From positions 1 to 49,353 of the forward strand of contig LADN01000078.1 in NCBI GenBank assembly GCA_000961585.1: 49,353 nt of DNA, in the 5' to 3' direction. A program made the translations under genes and the position numbers. Shown piece after piece: positions 7,650 through 16,306 of this stretch. Origin of the DNA: Peptococcaceae bacterium BRH_c4a. GTDB taxonomy: Bacteria; Bacillota; Desulfotomaculia; Desulfotomaculales; Desulfocucumaceae. Within the stretch, counting starts at the first letter, position 1. Each line of letters starts with the position of its first letter. Below the pieces are notes generated by a model, which searched no databases, was not told the DNA's origin, and saw nothing but the letters and a program-made list of their open reading frames with translations.

Positions 7650-8438
7650 TTAAATGGTTAACGTGGGACCGTTTTCCTTCAGCCACTTATGGTGCAGCTT
7701 ATAATCAGGGCAAAATTTCTCCACCAGTTTCCAGAATCTGCTGGAGTGGTTCATTTCCGCCAGGTGGGCAACCTCGTGGATAATCAGGTAATCTATCACC
7801 TGGACCGGGGCCATTATCAGCCTCCAGTTGAAGTTTAAGTTTTTCAGGCGGGAACAGCTTCCCCACCGGGTCTTTTGATTTCTTATGATAATTCTGTTGA
7901 ATTGCAGGTTTAGCTGCCGTCCGATTTCCATGGCCCTCTCTTTTATTACTTTTGCCGCTTCCAGGCGATACCATCCCTCCAGGGCTTGCACCAGAGTTTG
8001 CCGTGAATCGTCCGGCACAGTTATGAAAAGTCTGTCGTCAATCATTTTCACCTCTGGGGCGATGTCCTTTCTGATTACCATTATATGGCTGTACTCACGG
8101 CCCAGGTATAAAACAAAATTTCTTTGTTCAAAGTCATTTGGCTTATTTTTTTGTCTTATGAGTTCAAAATGGCGCAGTTTGGAGAGTATCCAGTTTTCCT
8201 TTAAATTGATCAGCGGCTCAAGTTTTGATGTTTTGAAACCTTCCGGTACAATCACCTCCAGCCCGCCGTCTAAATCAATTTTCAACCTGACGCCCTTTGA
8301 TTTTTTACTAAACCTTAGCTTGTATTCCACCTCTTTTCCGGCCAGTGTGATCAAGCCGCTGCCTTTCCAGGCACTGTCCTTCTTCCTTTTAATATGCTCA
8401 GCCAAGGTCAATCCTTCCCCTGATTTTTTCTTCCCCAC
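7650..8438 (-). CDS. YgjP-like (DUF45) metallopeptidase
   Basis: A 262-residue protein whose C-terminal part holds KTRWGSCS followed by IDYLIIHEVAHLAEMNHSSRFW. The HEVAH zinc motif and the downstream H-S-x-x-F-W are the diagnostic features of the YgjP/SprT-like DUF45 family (PF01863). The N-terminal half (EYKLRFSKKSKGVRLKID) is the usual family beta domain. The GTG at 8438 is the assigned start. The gene follows the Ste24-type protease on the same strand with a 42-base gap and may be co-transcribed with it. The target is unknown; some relatives accompany restriction systems, but none is seen here. Confidence 0.88.
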   Translation of the reverse strand: MGKKKSGEGLTLAEHIKRKKDSAWKGSGLITLAGKEVEYKLRFSKKSKGVRLKIDLDGGLEVIVPEGFKTSKLEPLINLKENWILSKLRHFELIRQKNKPNDFEQRNFVLYLGREYSHIMVIRKDIAPEVKMIDDRLFITVPDDSRQTLVQALEGWYRLEAAKVIKERAMEIGRQLNLQFNRIIIRNQKTRWGSCSRLKNLNFNWRLIMAPVQVIDYLIIHEVAHLAEMNHSSRFWKLVEKFCPDYKLHHKWLKENGPTLTI

Positions 8439-8480
8439 CCTAATTAAACGCTGGTTAGCTGTTTTCCTGTTTCATCTGGG

Positions 8481-9701
8481 CTATTTTAATTTGATTTTGA
8501 CATTGGCTATGCGTTCCGGGGCTGGAGGATGAGAGTAACTGAACCAACGTATAAAGGGGGGCGGCGATACATCGGACATATTTCTGGCGGACAGATCCAC
8601 CTGGAGTCGGACAGCTGCCGGTATATCTCCGGTCAGTGTGACGGCAATCCTGTCGGCCTCCTCCTCCATATTTCTTGAAATGTAGTTCTGTAAAGGGCTG
8701 GAGGCAAATGAAACCAATAAGAAAAACAGCAGCACCACTGCCCAGGTAACCGGAGGGAAACGACCGGATACCGGTGAAGGGGCCTTCAGCATCAAAAACA
8801 AAAGGCCCCAGAGAATGAAATTACCCAGTATCCCCATGGTTAATCCTTTGATAATATGCCCCTGCCGCCAGTGGGACAGCTCATGGGCCACCACTGCCTT
8901 AACCTCGTCCGGTGGGTATTTTTCCAGCAGGGTGTCGTAAAGCACTATTCTTTTTGTCCTGCCAAGTCCGGTAAAATAGGCATTTGCCTTGGTGGTGCGC
9001 TGGCTGGCATCCATTACCAGCACCTGATCCACCGGCAGCCGGGCCTTTTGGGACAGCTCTCTGACCATGGATAAAACTGTGGTATTTTTTACCGGTTCAA
9101 AGCGGTTAAAAAGCGGGGATACCACCACCGGCCAGAGAAAAATCTGAAGTATCAGCCACAGTGAGAAAAGAAATGCTCCGGCCAGCCACCAGTGCGGCCA
9201 CCGGTTAATCAACCAGAAAAACAGCACCACGCCCACCGAGGTTACAGCCAGTTCCAGTCCTGCCCCCTTCAGGTAATCCATCCACCAGGCACCCATGGTT
9301 TGGGTGGAAAATCCCCAGCGGTGCTGCCAATAATAGCTTCCAAAGATGGCAAAGGGCAGTCCGATTATCTGTAAAAGCCCCCATAGGGATGCAAAGAACA
9401 GCAGAATCCCCCCCCAGTAGCTGCCCAAAGCGGCCTGCTGGGCCCAGCGGGAAAGGGCCGCCCCCTGATCCCCAAAAATCAGCCATATAAGGAAGGCCGC
9501 CTCTGCGATGAAACTCCCTATAAACACCAACCGAAGCGCCTGATTGTATTCCCGGCCTTTGTTCACCTGATCCACACTAAAATACTGCATGGTTTCACCG
9601 GCCACATTTCCAGGGAAAAGAGAATACCAAAGATAAAGCAGTGTAAAAACAGCCGAAGTTGCAATAAGGATTACCCAGGCAACATTTAATCTGGTCTGCA
9701 T
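8481..9701 (-). CDS. M48 family (Ste24/CAAX-type) membrane metallopeptidase
   Basis: A 406-residue membrane peptidase. VKAVVAHELSHWRQGH is the HExxH zinc site, and ISRNMEEEADRIAV supplies the third ligand Glu (E-x-x-x-D). About six to seven hydrophobic segments surround the active site, as in Ste24/HtpX-like enzymes, together with the extended N-terminal M48 region (SRWAQQAALGSYW...). The start is the ATG at 9701 with GGGGGATGG just upstream; a longer frame to 9764 lacks a ribosome site. The likely role is membrane-protein quality control or cleavage of lipidated or membrane substrates. The prenyl-protein activity of eukaryotic Ste24 should not be assumed. Confidence 0.9.
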   Translation of the reverse strand: MQTRLNVAWVILIATSAVFTLLYLWYSLFPGNVAGETMQYFSVDQVNKGREYNQALRLVFIGSFIAEAAFLIWLIFGDQGAALSRWAQQAALGSYWGGILLFFASLWGLLQIIGLPFAIFGSYYWQHRWGFSTQTMGAWWMDYLKGAGLELAVTSVGVVLFFWLINRWPHWWLAGAFLFSLWLILQIFLWPVVVSPLFNRFEPVKNTTVLSMVRELSQKARLPVDQVLVMDASQRTTKANAYFTGLGRTKRIVLYDTLLEKYPPDEVKAVVAHELSHWRQGHIIKGLTMGILGNFILWGLLFLMLKAPSPVSGRFPPVTWAVVLLFFLLVSFASSPLQNYISRNMEEEADRIAVTLTGDIPAAVRLQVDLSARNMSDVSPPPFIRWFSYSHPPAPERIANVKIKLK

Positions 9702-9764
9702 ATTCCATCCCCCATATAAATCATAATAACAAAAACATATGGCGCCTGTCCCTATAATATGCAT

Positions 9765-9797
9765 TTTACCCGCAACCGTAAAGAATTGCGGGTAAAA
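9765..9797. terminator. Hairpin with T/A tracts
   Basis: A TTTTACCCGCAA / TTGCGGGTAAAAA stem with a 9-base loop. It lies downstream of the minus-strand DUF438 gene (stop at 9987) and just upstream of the Ste24-type start, so it probably ends the DUF438 transcript. Confidence 0.7.
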
Positions 9798-9825
9798 ATT
9801 GCTTATATGTGATGCTTTTTGGTCC

Positions 9826-9964
9826 GAATTCAGAATCCAGAATCAAGGGAGGAAGAAAATTAACATTTCAGCCACAGAGTATACAGAGAGTAGGGGAACC
9901 TTTTGAGGTGACATTTAAAATAGGCTGTTATTATTCTGGATTCTGGCTCCTGGATTCTGGATTC
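9826..9964. repeat. Inverted pair of ATTCTGGATTCTGG repeats
   Basis: Bases 9826-9844 (gaattcagaatccagaatc) and 9933-9964 (attctggattctggctcctg and onwards) are opposite-strand copies of a degenerate heptad repeat, about 90 bases apart. The spacer holds a gccacagagtatacagag word that recurs at about 48901 as gccacagagatcacagag. Further copies of the ATTCTGG word occur at 7350-7380 and 49298-49328. Confidence 0.75.
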
Positions 9965-9986
9965 GAGCAGCCGTAGGTCTGCTCAT

Positions 9987-11228
9987 CTAGTGCCTCATGT
10001 CTTCGTACTGCAGGAGCCTCCGTTCTCCCTGGAGGGCTCTCAGTCTGGTCAGGTCCATGGATACCTCCATGGTTCCCATGTACTCCCCCTCACTGTCCAT
10101 AAGGGCCAGATAGCGGATGTGTATAAACGATCCGTTCAATTCCAGCCAGAATTCAGCGTTGCTGTGTTTGCCGGTTTTAAAATCCGAAACAATTTTTTCC
10201 ACCACGTGAACGCTTTCCGGTGGGTGACAGTTTTGCACCTTTCGTCCGATAATTGACTTGGTCCTGGTAAATATCCTTTCTTTACCCTGGGAAAAATACC
10301 TTACCGTATCATCCTTTCCCACAAAGGTTATATCTATTGGTAAATTTGTAAGTATGGCATTTATTTCAGCCGGTGTCAACGATCCCGTATCAAGCCCTAA
10401 GCCTTTATCGTCCCGTTGGGGCCGGGCCTGAGTGTTGCTGACACTTTCAGCTTTCCATATTCCGGCGCCGGGATCTGAGAATATCATGCCAAATTCCGAG
10501 GATTGTTCTTTAATTTCTGCCCATTCCTCTTCTGACAGGGCGTTTTGCATCATGGGTGTGAGGATGTTTTCTTCCTTGAAAAACATCTCGGTCACCCTGT
10601 CTCTCATTTTTATAAAACTGTCTTTCATTTCATCCAGTTCACGGCTATTTCCGGGATCCCATTTGTTTACCAGTTTTTTAAAAGACTTGACCATATCCCT
10701 TATTTCATCATCCACAGACCACATTACCGAAGGCGGCCCGGTTATATTCCTTTTTTCCAGATAGGGGAAAAATATGTTTTCCTTTTTGCTGAAATGCTTA
10801 TCCAGGTTACTTCTGAAAAAACTCACTTTTTCCTTTAAATCTTCCAGAATAGTGGTACGGTCTTCACGAACCTGGGAAAGGGCCTCTATGCCTTCAGCTA
10901 TGCTGTCCAGCGTCTTTCTGGCCTCATCATTTTCATGCTTTACAATGTGCAGCGGATGGCCCGGTATTAATTCGGGCTGCTGGTTATTCAGCAGGGAGTC
11001 TCTGAAAACGGCGGCATGCACATCGCACAGCTTTTTAATCTCCTCGGGCGGCATTCCCTCTGAAATAAGCTGCTGTTCCATACTGGCGATTTCAGTGGCA
11101 TCCACCTCTTTAACCAAGTCATTAAATTCCCTTTTAACGGCATCAAAATTTCTGCCGCTGTGCAGGTCCTTGATCAGACCTTTCAGTATCTGCTGCTTAT
11201 ACTCTTTGTTATTAAGATATTCGCTCAT
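9987..11228 (-). CDS. DUF438 / hemerythrin HHE / PAS sensor-type protein
   Basis: A 413-residue protein with three parts. Residues 1-85 (YKQQILKGLIKDLHSGRNFDAVKREFNDLV...HAAVFRDSL) are a DUF438 domain. The middle is a hemerythrin-type four-helix domain with iron ligands in GHPLHIVKHEND, NLDKHFSKKENIFFP and FFKEENILTPMM. The C-terminal PAS_10-type domain (NLPIDITFVGKDDTVRYFSQGKERIF...GRKVQNCHPP) is typical of DUF438 proteins. The His/Glu set suggests a diiron site sensing O2 or NO, with the PAS domain possibly holding haem or another cofactor near NCHPP. The start is the ATG at 11228 with GGAGGG upstream. It has no output kinase or DNA-binding domain. Confidence 0.9.
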   Translation of the reverse strand: MSEYLNNKEYKQQILKGLIKDLHSGRNFDAVKREFNDLVKEVDATEIASMEQQLISEGMPPEEIKKLCDVHAAVFRDSLLNNQQPELIPGHPLHIVKHENDEARKTLDSIAEGIEALSQVREDRTTILEDLKEKVSFFRSNLDKHFSKKENIFFPYLEKRNITGPPSVMWSVDDEIRDMVKSFKKLVNKWDPGNSRELDEMKDSFIKMRDRVTEMFFKEENILTPMMQNALSEEEWAEIKEQSSEFGMIFSDPGAGIWKAESVSNTQARPQRDDKGLGLDTGSLTPAEINAILTNLPIDITFVGKDDTVRYFSQGKERIFTRTKSIIGRKVQNCHPPESVHVVEKIVSDFKTGKHSNAEFWLELNGSFIHIRYLALMDSEGEYMGTMEVSMDLTRLRALQGERRLLQYEDMRH

Positions 11229-11378
11229 ACAGCCCTCCGGCAATGTTTATCAGTATTGGTTTGTCATATAAATACCCCGCTGAAGGTTTTTTATACCTTT
11301 GGTGTAATTTTACCGGGAAATACCTGTTAAATTGACTTTAATTTGTTTAGAATAGAGCAATGAGAGGTGATTTTAGAA

Positions 11379-13301
11379 ATGCTGTATTCTTTAAAGATAG
11401 CTCTGGGGCAAATGGATGTAATCCCGGGAAGGCCTGATTTAAATGCCGGAACAATGCTGGATATGATGGCCCGGGCAAGGCAGAAGAAGGTTCAAATGAT
11501 AATCTTTCCCGAGATGGCTATTCCCGGATATTTACTGGGAGATACCTGGGAGCAGAGGGCTTTTTTGCGGGACTGCCAGGAATACGGAAGGCAGATAGTT
11601 GAGTCATCAGGTGACCTATGTGTTCTTTTCGGAAACGTGGGACTGGACTGGAATAAAACCGGCGATGACGGAAGGGTCCGTAAGTATAATTCATTTTTTG
11701 TGGCACAGAATGGCAGGCTGCTGGGGGAGGATAACTTCCCATATCCATTCAGGATAAAGACACTTCACCCAAATTATCGGGAATTTGACGATACGCGTCA
11801 TTTTTACAGCCTCCGAAAACTGTCCATGGATCTTGGAAAGTCAGTGGGGGATTTATTGCAGCCGGTGAACCTGAATGTAGACGGGAAAGCTTTGAAACTG
11901 GGCTGTATACTGTGCGAAGACGGGTGGAGCGATGATTATAATCTGGAGCCGGCTAAAATAATCAACAAAAACGGGCCAGTTGATCTGTTTGTGAATATAT
12001 CAAGCTCTCCCTTCACTTTAGGTAAGAACAACAAGCGTAACAGGGTTTTCTCAAGGCAGGTAAGAGATTCCGGCATTCCGCTTATATATGTAAATAACGT
12101 TGGGATACAGAATAATGGAAAAACAATTTATACATTTGATGGTTACAGTACCGTTTATAACGGTAAAGGTGAAATAGTGCATTACTGTGAACCTTTCCAG
12201 CAGGATTTAAAAATCTTATATTTGAACCAGACGGGTGGCTTAAATAATGCGAAACCGGTGGAGGTACCTGACGACAGTGGCATAGCCAGTATATACCAGG
12301 CCCTTATATATGGTATCAGTAAGTTTGTGTCATTTGCGGATATTAAAAGGGTGGTAGTTGGTATTTCCGGTGGAATTGATTCAGCGGTTAGCGCCTGCCT
12401 GTATACCAGGGTTCTGGGGTCTGAGAATGTGCTTCTGGTAAACATGCCCAGCATATATAATTCCAGAACCACAAAGGATCTGGCGGCCAGGTTAGCCGGA
12501 AATTTAGGCTGTTTGTATACTGTTATGCCTATACAGGATTCAGTTGACCATACAGTGGATCAGATTACTAACAATGCGGTAACTAACCTTAAAGATGGTC
12601 AGCAATTGAAACTCACCGCAAGTTCATTTGTGCTGGAGAATATTCAGGCCCGGGATCGATCGGCCCGTTTACTTGCCGCTCTGGCGGCTGCCTTTGGGGG
12701 GGGGTTCACCTGCAATGCCAATAAAAGTGAGATGACGGTGGGCTACTCCACCCTGTACGGTGATCTGGCCGGTTTTCTGGCCGCCCTGGCCGACCTCTGG
12801 AAGCACCAGGTTTATGCTCTGGCAGGATTTCTCAACGAACAGGTATACGGACACGAGGTTATTCCCCGGGATGTAATAAACCTGGTGCCCAGCGCCGAGC
12901 TTTCCTTTGAACAGTCCGTTGATAAGGGAAAGGGCGACCCCGTTATCTATCCGTACCATGATTATCTCTTCCGGGCTTTCATGGAGCACTGGGACAGGGC
13001 TACCCCGGAAGAAATACTGGACTGGTACTGCCGGGGGGTTCTGGAAGATAAACTGGGATGCCGGCCGGGACTGGTAAAAAAGCTTTTCTCCTGTCCTGCG
13101 GAATTTATAAGTGACCTGGAGCGCTGGTGGAAACTGTACACAGGTATGGCTGTGGCGAAAAGAATACAGGCGCCGCCGGTGCTGGCCGTCAGCAGAAGGG
13201 CCTATGGTTTTGACCACAGGGAAGCCCAAAATGGAGCCTATTTCACCGCCCGGTATCACCTGTTGAAAAGAAGGTTACTGGAGCCCGGCAGTGTGGGATA
13301 A
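11379..13301 (+). CDS. nadE: Glutamine-dependent NAD+ synthetase
   Basis: A 640-residue two-domain enzyme performing the last step of NAD+ synthesis: ATP-dependent amidation of nicotinate adenine dinucleotide with glutamine nitrogen. The N-terminal nitrilase-fold glutaminase domain shows FPEMAIPGY (catalytic Glu) and GCILCEDGWSDDY (nucleophile Cys). The C-terminal synthetase has the PP-loop VVVGISGGIDSAVSA near residue 325 and the CNANKSEMTVGYSTLYGD and ADLWKHQVYALA segments. The ATG at 11379 is chosen because GAGAGGTGA precedes it; the frame extends upstream to a GTG within that site. The length matches bacterial long-form NadE. It stands alone. Confidence 0.94.
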   Translation: MLYSLKIALGQMDVIPGRPDLNAGTMLDMMARARQKKVQMIIFPEMAIPGYLLGDTWEQRAFLRDCQEYGRQIVESSGDLCVLFGNVGLDWNKTGDDGRVRKYNSFFVAQNGRLLGEDNFPYPFRIKTLHPNYREFDDTRHFYSLRKLSMDLGKSVGDLLQPVNLNVDGKALKLGCILCEDGWSDDYNLEPAKIINKNGPVDLFVNISSSPFTLGKNNKRNRVFSRQVRDSGIPLIYVNNVGIQNNGKTIYTFDGYSTVYNGKGEIVHYCEPFQQDLKILYLNQTGGLNNAKPVEVPDDSGIASIYQALIYGISKFVSFADIKRVVVGISGGIDSAVSACLYTRVLGSENVLLVNMPSIYNSRTTKDLAARLAGNLGCLYTVMPIQDSVDHTVDQITNNAVTNLKDGQQLKLTASSFVLENIQARDRSARLLAALAAAFGGGFTCNANKSEMTVGYSTLYGDLAGFLAALADLWKHQVYALAGFLNEQVYGHEVIPRDVINLVPSAELSFEQSVDKGKGDPVIYPYHDYLFRAFMEHWDRATPEEILDWYCRGVLEDKLGCRPGLVKKLFSCPAEFISDLERWWKLYTGMAVAKRIQAPPVLAVSRRAYGFDHREAQNGAYFTARYHLLKRRLLEPGSVG

Positions 13302-13512
13302 AATACCGTCATAGCGCTTCCAGTCGAAAAAGTGAGTTAAATGATTTATTAATTTGTTGAATTTATAATTTAAGGGGTGTCCAGGGTATGCTATAATATA
13401 TAGGCAGTAATGAAATATAAGGGAATGGAATTCAAGGGTGAAGCAGAAAATATAAGCTTGAATGGTATGTTTATAATTATTAAATAATCTTTATAAAAGG
13501 AGGGTGAAGTAT

Positions 13513-14211
13513 ATGCCTAACAGTGTAAAATGGCTTGGCCACGCCGCCTGCCAGATTACCTCAGCAACGGGTAAGGTGATACTGATTGATCCCTGGATAA
13601 CCGGAAACCCCGGGTGCGCAATTAAAAAGCAAGATGTTAAGAGGGCGGACTTGATTTTAGTTACCCACGATCACTCCGACCATGTGGGAACGGATATACC
13701 GGATTTGGTGAGGTCAACCGGGGCAATGGTTCTCACACACCCTGAACTTGCTGCGGTATTAGTGCAATCCGGTGTAAGCCCTGATAATATCATCAACGGC
13801 ATTGGGATGAATATAGGCGGGCAGGTTGAATGGGCGGGAATAAAAGTAACCATGACCCAGGCTTTCCATTCCAGTAGCATAGGTGATGCGGTGGGCTATA
13901 TTATTATCCTGGAAGACGGCAAAACCGTGTATCATGCGGGAGACACCGGTATTTTCAGCGGCATGGAGCTTTTGGGCAGTATTTATAGTATAGATGTTGC
14001 ATTGATACCCATAGGAAGCGTTTTTGTGATGGATCCTTTGCAGGCCGCATACAGCCTTACCCTGCTAAAGCCTGGCATAGCAGTGCCCATTCACTATAAA
14101 ACATTTCCCATATTGGTGCAGGATGCCGGTGATTTTATCAGGCTGGCCCGGGAAAAAGCTCCTGACACAAGGGTGGAAGCCATTAACCCCGGGGAGGAGA
14201 TTTTCATCTGA
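13513..14211 (+). CDS. UPF0173 metal-dependent hydrolase (beta-lactamase fold)
   Basis: A 232-residue metallo-beta-lactamase-fold protein. THDHSDHVG is the HxHxDH metal motif, and YHAGDTGIF contributes the bridging Asp. The protein ends with VPIHYKTFPI, the His characteristic of the YtkL/UPF0173 group, which is near this length. The ATG at 13513 follows AGGAGGG. The 210-bp upstream gap is AT-rich with a TATAAT-like box at 13392-13397, a plausible -10 without a convincing -35. The substrate is not predictable. Confidence 0.88.
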   Translation: MPNSVKWLGHAACQITSATGKVILIDPWITGNPGCAIKKQDVKRADLILVTHDHSDHVGTDIPDLVRSTGAMVLTHPELAAVLVQSGVSPDNIINGIGMNIGGQVEWAGIKVTMTQAFHSSSIGDAVGYIIILEDGKTVYHAGDTGIFSGMELLGSIYSIDVALIPIGSVFVMDPLQAAYSLTLLKPGIAVPIHYKTFPILVQDAGDFIRLAREKAPDTRVEAINPGEEIFI

Positions 14212-14212
14212 T

Positions 14213-14243
14213 TCCAAAGCCCCCGCTTTTGTAAACGGGGGTA
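14213..14243 (+). terminator. Weak terminator hairpin
   Basis: A CCCCCG-cttttgtaaa-CGGGGG stem just after the UPF0173 stop. The T-tract is poor, so it may rely on other features. Confidence 0.45.
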
Positions 14244-14257
14244 TTCAGGCGGAACAT

Positions 14258-14581
14258 TTAAGGAATATAATCGTCCCTTACAGGGGCGAAGACCTCCACC
14301 GCAATTGAGTTTTCAACTATTTTTGCCCAGTGTTCGGTATTTCCGGGAATAACCCAGCTGTCTCCGGGTTTCACCTCACATTCTTCACTCTGAATATACA
14401 GTACTATTTTTCCGGATATCAGATAGCCGGTCTGCTCCTGGGGATGTTTGTGCATGGGGAGGATCTTACCCTTTTCCAGCAGGAACTCTGTCATCAAGGT
14501 TTTTTCCCCGTAAACAAGGGTTTTTCTCTTTATCCCATCAACAGTGCTTATATAGCCGTCTTGGCTTTTTTTGGCAAACAT
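14258..14581 (-). CDS. Cupin domain protein
   Basis: A 107-residue single-domain cupin. [21 protein letters not shown] matches cupin motif 1 (HxH(x)3-4E-type ligands), and [17 protein letters not shown] matches motif 2 with its His. It probably binds a divalent metal and a small ligand. GGGGAGGGG precedes the ATG. It is convergent with the hydrolase at 13513. No enzymatic role can be assigned from sequence, and such proteins may also be small-molecule sensors. Confidence 0.85.
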   Translation of the reverse strand: MFAKKSQDGYISTVDGIKRKTLVYGEKTLMTEFLLEKGKILPMHKHPQEQTGYLISGKIVLYIQSEECEVKPGDSWVIPGNTEHWAKIVENSIAVEVFAPVRDDYIP

Positions 14582-14782
14582 TGGTTTCCCCTCCCCGTTT
14601 AATATTTCCTTCTTTATGATAACATAGCGGCTGTTTTTCCGGTAGCTAAAAGGCCGGAATCCTCAGGCCGCCATTTTTCCCCGTCCTGCCGGCACGCCAT
14701 CACGCCATTGTTTCTTACCATTTGTACAGTTGCTGTGATAAAATAATATGGTTATGGATAGGGGAGGGGAATCTTTATTGAA

Positions 14783-15973
14783 ATGTTAGCCGGAAAAAAG
14801 AGGGATTTTTTTCTTTTTTGCCTGTCCGGTGCTTTTTTAGGTATGTACACCGGACTTTACGATCCAATTTTCAATAATTATATAGCTGAGACCTTTCAGG
14901 TAAGTGAGGCCACCCGGGGAGGGCTTGAATTCTTCCGTGAATTGCCGGGATTTTTAGTGGTTATCTTTTCAGGAATATTGATGTCCCTGGCAGATATACG
15001 AATTGCCGTTATTTCATTATTAATTATGTCCCTGGGCCTTTTCGGACAGGGGTACGTTTCTCCTACCCTGCAATGGGCTGTCGTCTGGATGGTAATGTGG
15101 AGTATCGGCGCTCACCTTTTTATGCCCGTTTCCAGCAGTATTGCCGTCAGCCTTTCGGAACCCGGCGAGGTGGGCCGTAAGCTGGGAAAATGGAGCGCCA
15201 TAAACACCGCGGCCTCACTGTTGGGATACCTATTTGTTTGGACAGGCTTTCGCTATTTTAATATCGACTACCGTATGACCTTCGGAATCGCTGCCTTTGC
15301 GGTGGTTGCCGCCATGGTTTGCCTTTTGGGAATGAGGGTACCCAAGGTAAGCCGTCCCGGAATAACCTTTATGTTTAAAAGGAGATATTCACTCTATTAT
15401 CTGTTAAGCCTTCTCTTCGGAGCCCGTAAACAGATCTTTTTAACCTTCGGCCCATGGGTTTTGATAAAAGTATTCCATCAGCCGGTAACCACCTTTGCCC
15501 TGCTGGGACTGGCTGGAACGGCACTGGGAATATTTTTCAAGCCGGCGCTGGGAGCCGCCATCGACCGACTGGGAGAACGGACAATAATAATGGGGGAATC
15601 GCTGGCACTGGTGGCCGTTTGCCTTGGGTACGGCTTTGCCCAAGACATTTTCCCGGCTACACTGGCCATATTTGTGGTATATGCCTGTTTTGTGGGCGAT
15701 AGTTTACTCTTTGCCTGCTTAATGGCCAGAACCACATACCTTAATAAAATAGTTGAAAAAAGGGAAGATCTGACGCCCACCCTTTCCATGGGGCTAAGTG
15801 TCGATCATGCTGTTTCCATGACTATCCCGTTTTTTGCGGGGCTTTTGTGGGAGTTAGTAGGATTCAGGTATGTGTTTCTGGTGGCGGCCCTTCTTGCCTT
15901 GGCCAATTTCTGGGCGGCAACCTACATCAGAACAGGCAGGGAACAGTCCTGCGAAACATCCACCAGAGCCTAG
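14783..15973 (+). CDS. Major facilitator superfamily transporter
   Basis: A 396-residue integral membrane protein with roughly twelve hydrophobic segments in two halves joined by a basic loop (MRVPKVSRPGITFMFKRRYS). An A-motif-like AAIDRLGERT appears in the second half. This fits an MFS permease or exporter. Substrate unknown. The GGGGAGGGG site lies upstream of the ATG at 14783 with somewhat long spacing, so an earlier in-frame ATT at 14777 cannot be excluded. The gene ends directly inside the palindromic element at 15973. Confidence 0.85.
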   Translation: MLAGKKRDFFLFCLSGAFLGMYTGLYDPIFNNYIAETFQVSEATRGGLEFFRELPGFLVVIFSGILMSLADIRIAVISLLIMSLGLFGQGYVSPTLQWAVVWMVMWSIGAHLFMPVSSSIAVSLSEPGEVGRKLGKWSAINTAASLLGYLFVWTGFRYFNIDYRMTFGIAAFAVVAAMVCLLGMRVPKVSRPGITFMFKRRYSLYYLLSLLFGARKQIFLTFGPWVLIKVFHQPVTTFALLGLAGTALGIFFKPALGAAIDRLGERTIIMGESLALVAVCLGYGFAQDIFPATLAIFVVYACFVGDSLLFACLMARTTYLNKIVEKREDLTPTLSMGLSVDHAVSMTIPFFAGLLWELVGFRYVFLVAALLALANFWAATYIRTGREQSCETSTRA

Positions 15974-16096
15974 GAGGCTGTTGAAAAAGTCCATCTGCGG
16001 CGTTGCGGCGGCGGCTTCAATGCTCAACGTACAAGGAGTACGCCTCCGCTTGAAGCCTTGCCGCGCCTTGCATCTGGAGCTTTTTGAACAGCCTCC
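15973..16096. repeat. 124-bp palindromic MITE-like element
   Basis: Terminal inverted repeats GGAGGCTGTT (15973-15982) and AACAGCCTCC (16087-16096) are perfect. Similarity continues inward (AAAAAG, CATCTGC, GGCG and the complementary words on the right arm), so most of the element folds on itself. No coding sequence is inside. The layout is that of a small non-autonomous mobile or REP-type element. It overlaps the MFS stop codon and could act as its transcript end. Confidence 0.7.
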
Positions 16097-16306
16097 GGTT
16101 GTAGTCGAATAAGTACTTTGTTGACCTCTTAATATAGTTTTGCAACACTCTCCTAGGTGCCGCTTGTCCAAAATAATCGAATTGAATAGGAAAAAACTAA
16201 TGGGCTCCAGGTAGGATTTAACAAAATATGGTAGAATATGGATCTACGGGCTTCCGGTTTTTTTGCTTTAAAGTACCGGTGGTGAGTTAGAAGGAGTGTT
16301 CTACCT

